Below are positions 4,861-7,711 of a stretch of 7,711 nucleotides of DNA, one piece after another. Position numbers and translations under genes: made by a program. Location: assembly GCA_947178045.1 (NCBI GenBank), contig CAMWWR010000076.1:1-7711 (forward strand), read 5' to 3'. This DNA comes from an uncultured Clostridia bacterium (GTDB lineage: Bacteria; Bacillota; Clostridia; Lachnospirales; Lachnospiraceae). The notes below the pieces were generated by a model. That model was not told the origin of the DNA. It did not search any database and saw only the letters and a program-made list of their open reading frames with translations. Each line of letters opens with the position of its first letter. The first letter of the stretch is position 1.

Positions 4861-6477
4861 ATGTTAAACAAGAAGTTTTTTGCAAAGGCATTTGCACTTG
4901 CAATGGCAACGGGTCTGATGACAGTGGCAGCGCCGGCTGTAGCTCAGGTATGGGCGGCCGATCCGTCACCGGCACCGACTGAGGCTCCGGCGAAGACCGT
5001 ATCGGCAAAGATTGATTACGATAGCTACACGCTTACGATCAAACCGGAAGCTGGCGACAATTATGTATTCCTCGCGGTTGTGAAAAAGGCGGGCGATGAG
5101 GAGAAGAAGTGGACGATTTATCCGTATGCGGCCAAAGGTGATGTGACGATTGATCTCTCCTTCCTGAAGGTGAACAAGGAGAATCTTCTGAAGGTATGGG
5201 GCGATACGAACACCACGAAGGTGGATGTGACGGTTGCCGCACAGCCTGCCAAGATCAAGCTGAAGTATGCGAACGCAGCTTTCCCGGTGCAGGGTGATGA
5301 TGAAGCGGATCCGGACTATCTGAAAAAGGTAGCTACCTACGCCAAAACGACGCTTGGAATAGCGGCGGATTCGAAAGAGAAGTACCAGATTAAGACTCTG
5401 TATGGCGGTGCCTGGGGAGACATTGATTTTGACAATATGGGTAAGGTTGATCCATTTGCTACCATGAAGGTTGCAGGCACAACCATATTGGTTCGTCTGG
5501 CTCCGCTCCAGGATCAGGAGGAAGATAAGGATGCAAAGACGGAAGCAGTTGTTGGCCGGCCGGCCGGCGCTGAGGTTAAGGTAAAGATTCCGGCAAGCCC
5601 GAAGGCTCCGAAGGTAGCGATCGACTATGCAAAGGGTACGATCAAGCTCCCGAAGAAGGCTGAATATGGAATCTTTGTTAACAACGAGCTGAAGTATGTA
5701 TCGCTTGCAGACGGCGGTTCTCTTACCCCGGCGCAGATCCTCGCGGCGGTTGCAGAGGCAAACGGTATTAAGGATGTGAAGGACGGCGATCAGGATGCGA
5801 CAGAGTATGTAACGAATGGTCTTAAGGATGGCTTTACTCTGGTTGTACGCACCAACGACGACAAGAAGGGTACTTCGATGCCGGCATTTGTTGAGGTTAA
5901 GGCAGCTCCTACGTTCAGCGATGACGAGGAAGGCAAGCTCCTTGCTGAGGACGGCAAGACGGCAATCGCAACCTACGCATTTACTGATAAGGACGGCGCA
6001 GTCCTGACCTTCACCACCGGTGCTTTCGAGTACAAGGATGCGAAGGGTGCATGGAAGAAGCTTTCCAGCGGCAAGGGCGTTAAGGGTGTTACTTCTCTGA
6101 CCGTTCGTATCGCAGGCGTTAAGGGGAAGACTGATGCGGAGTGCTCTTTCCCGTCCAGCACAGAGGTTACAATTGCAAAGGATCTGACCGCGGCTACGCT
6201 TACGGCTTCCGCAAAGACGGTTGAGGTAGGTAAGTCGGATCTTACTCTGACCGTAACGGCTAAGAATAAGAAGGGCGAGGATGCTAAGGCTGCTGATATA
6301 AGTACAACCTACAAGAGCAGTGATGCGACTGTAGCAACTGTTGCTGCTGATGGTAAGGTGAGTGGCCTTAAGGCAGGAAAGGTTACCATTACTGCAGAGG
6401 TTACCGTTACTACTGGTGACAAGTCCACAAAGGTAGAGGCTACCGTTGAGATCGAGGTAACAGCAGCTGCCGAGTAA
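4861..6477 (+). CDS. Secreted modular surface/exoprotein with C-terminal Big_2 domain, 538 aa
   Basis: The N-terminus is a Sec signal peptide: MLNKKFFAK, a hydrophobic run rich in Ala/Met/Leu/Val, and likely cleavage after Ala28 or Ala32/33, followed by a Pro/Ala/Thr-rich stretch (PSPAPTEAPAKT). The mature part has three degenerate modules. Two begin 'KIDYDSYTLTIKPE' (about 50) and 'VAIDYAKGTIKLPK' (about 252); the third begins near 366. Each closes with a V-R strand and a Pro-x-x-V-x-V strand: 'TTILVRLAP...VKVKIPASP', 'GFTLVVRTNDD...AFVEVKAAP', 'SLTVRIAGV...STEVTIAKD'. Residues from about 446 to the end form a bacterial Ig-like group 2 domain ('VEVGKSDLTLTVTAKNKKG', 'SSDATVATVAADGKVSGLKA', then GKVTITAEV). 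There is no LPXTG motif, SLH repeat or C-terminal membrane helix, so the attachment mode is unknown; it may be released or held non-covalently. The protein is Lys/Ala/Asp/Thr-rich with one visible Cys. The strong promoter, ribosome binding site and terminator, and biased codon use, suggest abundance. Function is unknown; an S-layer-like, adhesive or glycan-binding role is possible. Confidence 0.85.
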   Translation: MLNKKFFAKAFALAMATGLMTVAAPAVAQVWAADPSPAPTEAPAKTVSAKIDYDSYTLTIKPEAGDNYVFLAVVKKAGDEEKKWTIYPYAAKGDVTIDLSFLKVNKENLLKVWGDTNTTKVDVTVAAQPAKIKLKYANAAFPVQGDDEADPDYLKKVATYAKTTLGIAADSKEKYQIKTLYGGAWGDIDFDNMGKVDPFATMKVAGTTILVRLAPLQDQEEDKDAKTEAVVGRPAGAEVKVKIPASPKAPKVAIDYAKGTIKLPKKAEYGIFVNNELKYVSLADGGSLTPAQILAAVAEANGIKDVKDGDQDATEYVTNGLKDGFTLVVRTNDDKKGTSMPAFVEVKAAPTFSDDEEGKLLAEDGKTAIATYAFTDKDGAVLTFTTGAFEYKDAKGAWKKLSSGKGVKGVTSLTVRIAGVKGKTDAECSFPSSTEVTIAKDLTAATLTASAKTVEVGKSDLTLTVTAKNKKGEDAKAADISTTYKSSDATVATVAADGKVSGLKAGKVTITAEVTVTTGDKSTKVEATVEIEVTAAAE

Positions 6478-6520
6478 TACACTCAAATTAAGCATTGCGT
6501 GAGCAAAGCTTTAAGAGAAG

Positions 6521-6575
6521 GGAGATTTCCCGTTTCCCCGGACGAAAGTCCGGGGACGGGGGAATCTCCTTTTTT
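6521..6575 (+). terminator. Strong intrinsic terminator of the secreted protein gene
   Basis: The outer arm GGAGATT (6521-6527) pairs with AATCTCC (6563-6569). A middle arm CCCGT/ACGGG (6529-6533 with 6556-6560) and an inner arm CCCCGGAC/GTCCGGGG (6536-6543 with 6548-6555) are capped by a GAAA tetraloop. Six T residues follow (6570-6575). It lies 43 nt after the TAA of the secreted protein gene. On the opposite strand the hairpin is not followed by a good T-run, so it mainly serves the plus strand, though it could slow readthrough from the convergent ATPase gene. Confidence 0.92.
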
Positions 6576-6609
6576 GATTCTGGAAAACGGTGATTTAATC
6601 AGCACTTCC

Positions 6610-7711
6610 CTAGATGCAAAACGCGGCATAGAGCGGAACAATCTTTTTTTTATCCTCAAATCCAAAATTTTTTACAGAAAGCTTAATGGCATAATCGGGC
6701 TTATAGGTTTCCATATAAGCCTTTAAGCTCTTAGCTCTGGTATTGTCGGCAGATTTAACCTCAATGGGGATCAGCTTGCCGTCGCGTTGAATGACAAAAT
6801 CAATTTCAGCTTCGCGTCCGGATTCCCAATAGTAGGTGTTATATCCGTTGATGGTAAGCTGCACATTCACATAGTTTTCAGCCATACCGCCCTTAAAGTC
6901 GCTGATTTCTTCTACCATATAGAGGACATCATTTGCCGACAAATCTTTTTTGGCACAAAGCAATCCCAGGTCCGACACATAAATCTTAAAGGCATCAATA
7001 TCACGATAATTTTCAAGGGGCTTTTTGATTTGTTCCACCTTGTAAACCTGTGATACGATACCGGACAGGCAAAGCCATTCAATCGCATTTTCAAACTCCG
7101 AAGCCCGCCCGCCCTTTTTAATCAGCTTATACTGAAAGCGGGTGTTTTTCTTAGAAAGCTGCGCAGTAATATTATCATAGGCAAGCCGCGTCTTTTTGAT
7201 CTCATTCAGGTTGTTGTACTTGCTCATATCATTGAGATAGCTTGCAAGAATAGTGTCCTGTGTGTGACGGACAAGAATGTAGTCCTTTGTTTCTGCAAAT
7301 TGCATTACACACTCCGGCATACCGCCCACGACAAGATACTGGCGGTAAAGCTGCATGGCGGCGTTCATGGAGAGCAGAGGGCAGCGGCATGTCGGCGGCA
7401 AAGCTCTTTTTTATCTGTGTGACAAGAGGTTCCTTGCCCATTGCGAGCATAAATTCCTCCATATCCATCAGATATAGCGTTTTCATATCCACCTTGCCGG
7501 CGGGGAAAGAGAATTCGGCCCTGTTAACCGCTATGCCAAGTTAAACTGCCTGCCGTGATAATATGGTAGTCCGGAGCAGCCTCACAAAAATATTTCAGTG
7601 AAGTCAATGCTCTTTCGCAGAGCTGTACCTCATCAAATACAATCAGCGTTTTTTCTTTGACAATCGTCTGCCTTGCAATGTGAGATAGAATCGGTATCAG
7701 GTAATCGGGGC
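6610..7711 (-). pseudogene. AAA_14/DUF4143 family ATPase, frameshifted twice, 5' end outside window
   Basis: Reading from 7711 leftwards, the first frame gives 'PDYLIPILSHIARQTIVKEK', then 'TLIVFDEVQLCERALTSLKY' with the Walker B motif (IVFDE) and 'DYHIITAGSL', the strand after Walker B. An extra base near 7541-7542 throws this frame into a stop; without it the protein continues into 'AVNRAEFSFPAGKVDMKTLY', which is normal for the family. A second extra base near 7363 separates 'MPLPSALHE' from 'AAMQLYRQYLVVGGMPECV'. The remaining frame down to TAG at 6612-6610 is the DUF4143 domain, ending with a PD-(D/E)XK-like 'ESGREAEIDFVIQRDGKLIP' and IEVKS. Walker A lies beyond the window edge. Proteins of this family are cytoplasmic ATPases whose role is poorly known. 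Either the gene is decaying or the two insertions are sequencing errors; both lie in the outermost 350 bp of the window. The gene is richer in A/T than its neighbours. Confidence 0.85.

Noticed and set aside
4966..6495. 509-codon open frame antisense to the secreted protein gene
   Set aside because: It is Leu/Cys/Arg-rich with no domain, ribosome binding site or promoter. It is open because the highly biased sense gene avoids TTA, CTA and TCA codons.
6499..6726. 75-codon plus-strand frame over the terminator
   Set aside because: It reads through the terminator hairpin and into the antisense of the ATPase gene, with no ribosome binding site and no family features.

Overview
The window looks like a piece of a Firmicutes chromosome, most likely a Lachnospiraceae-type gut Clostridium relative. 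This is inferred from strong AGGAGG-type ribosome binding sites, a consensus sigma-A promoter, a Big_2-containing secreted protein and remnants of Rpn/PD-(D/E)XK and DUF4143 genes that are common in that group. No rRNA, tRNA, CRISPR array or complete insertion sequence is visible.

Left part (1-4091) is a glycosylation locus. It starts with the C-terminal part of a CgeB-like glycosyltransferase on the plus strand, cut by the window edge. Convergent to it is a two-gene minus-strand operon: a 508-residue GT-B glycosyltransferase followed by a 162-residue protein that looks like only the N-terminal half of a CgeB/DUF3880-type glycosyltransferase. Divergent from that operon across about 100 bp is a PseG-like UDP-sugar hydrolase of the pseudaminic acid pathway, carrying an unusual hydrophilic insertion of about 55 residues. 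Together they suggest synthesis and transfer of a nonulosonic-acid-type sugar onto surface protein or flagellin; the rest of the pathway is not in the window.

Middle part (4066-4437) is the C-terminal remnant of an Rpn-type recombination-promoting nuclease/putative transposase gene. It runs out of phase from the 3' end of pseG and lacks its nuclease domain.

Next (4438-6575) comes a self-contained transcription unit: a perfect TTGACA-17-TATAAT promoter, a leader of about 276 nt with several potential stems, a full-strength ribosome binding site, a 538-residue secreted modular protein with a C-terminal Big_2 domain, and a very strong intrinsic terminator. It has the marks of a highly expressed surface or exoprotein.

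Right part (6610-7711) is a lower-GC minus-strand gene for an AAA_14/DUF4143 ATPase. It is cut at its 5' end by the window edge and broken by two single-base insertions, so it is a pseudogene or carries sequencing errors.
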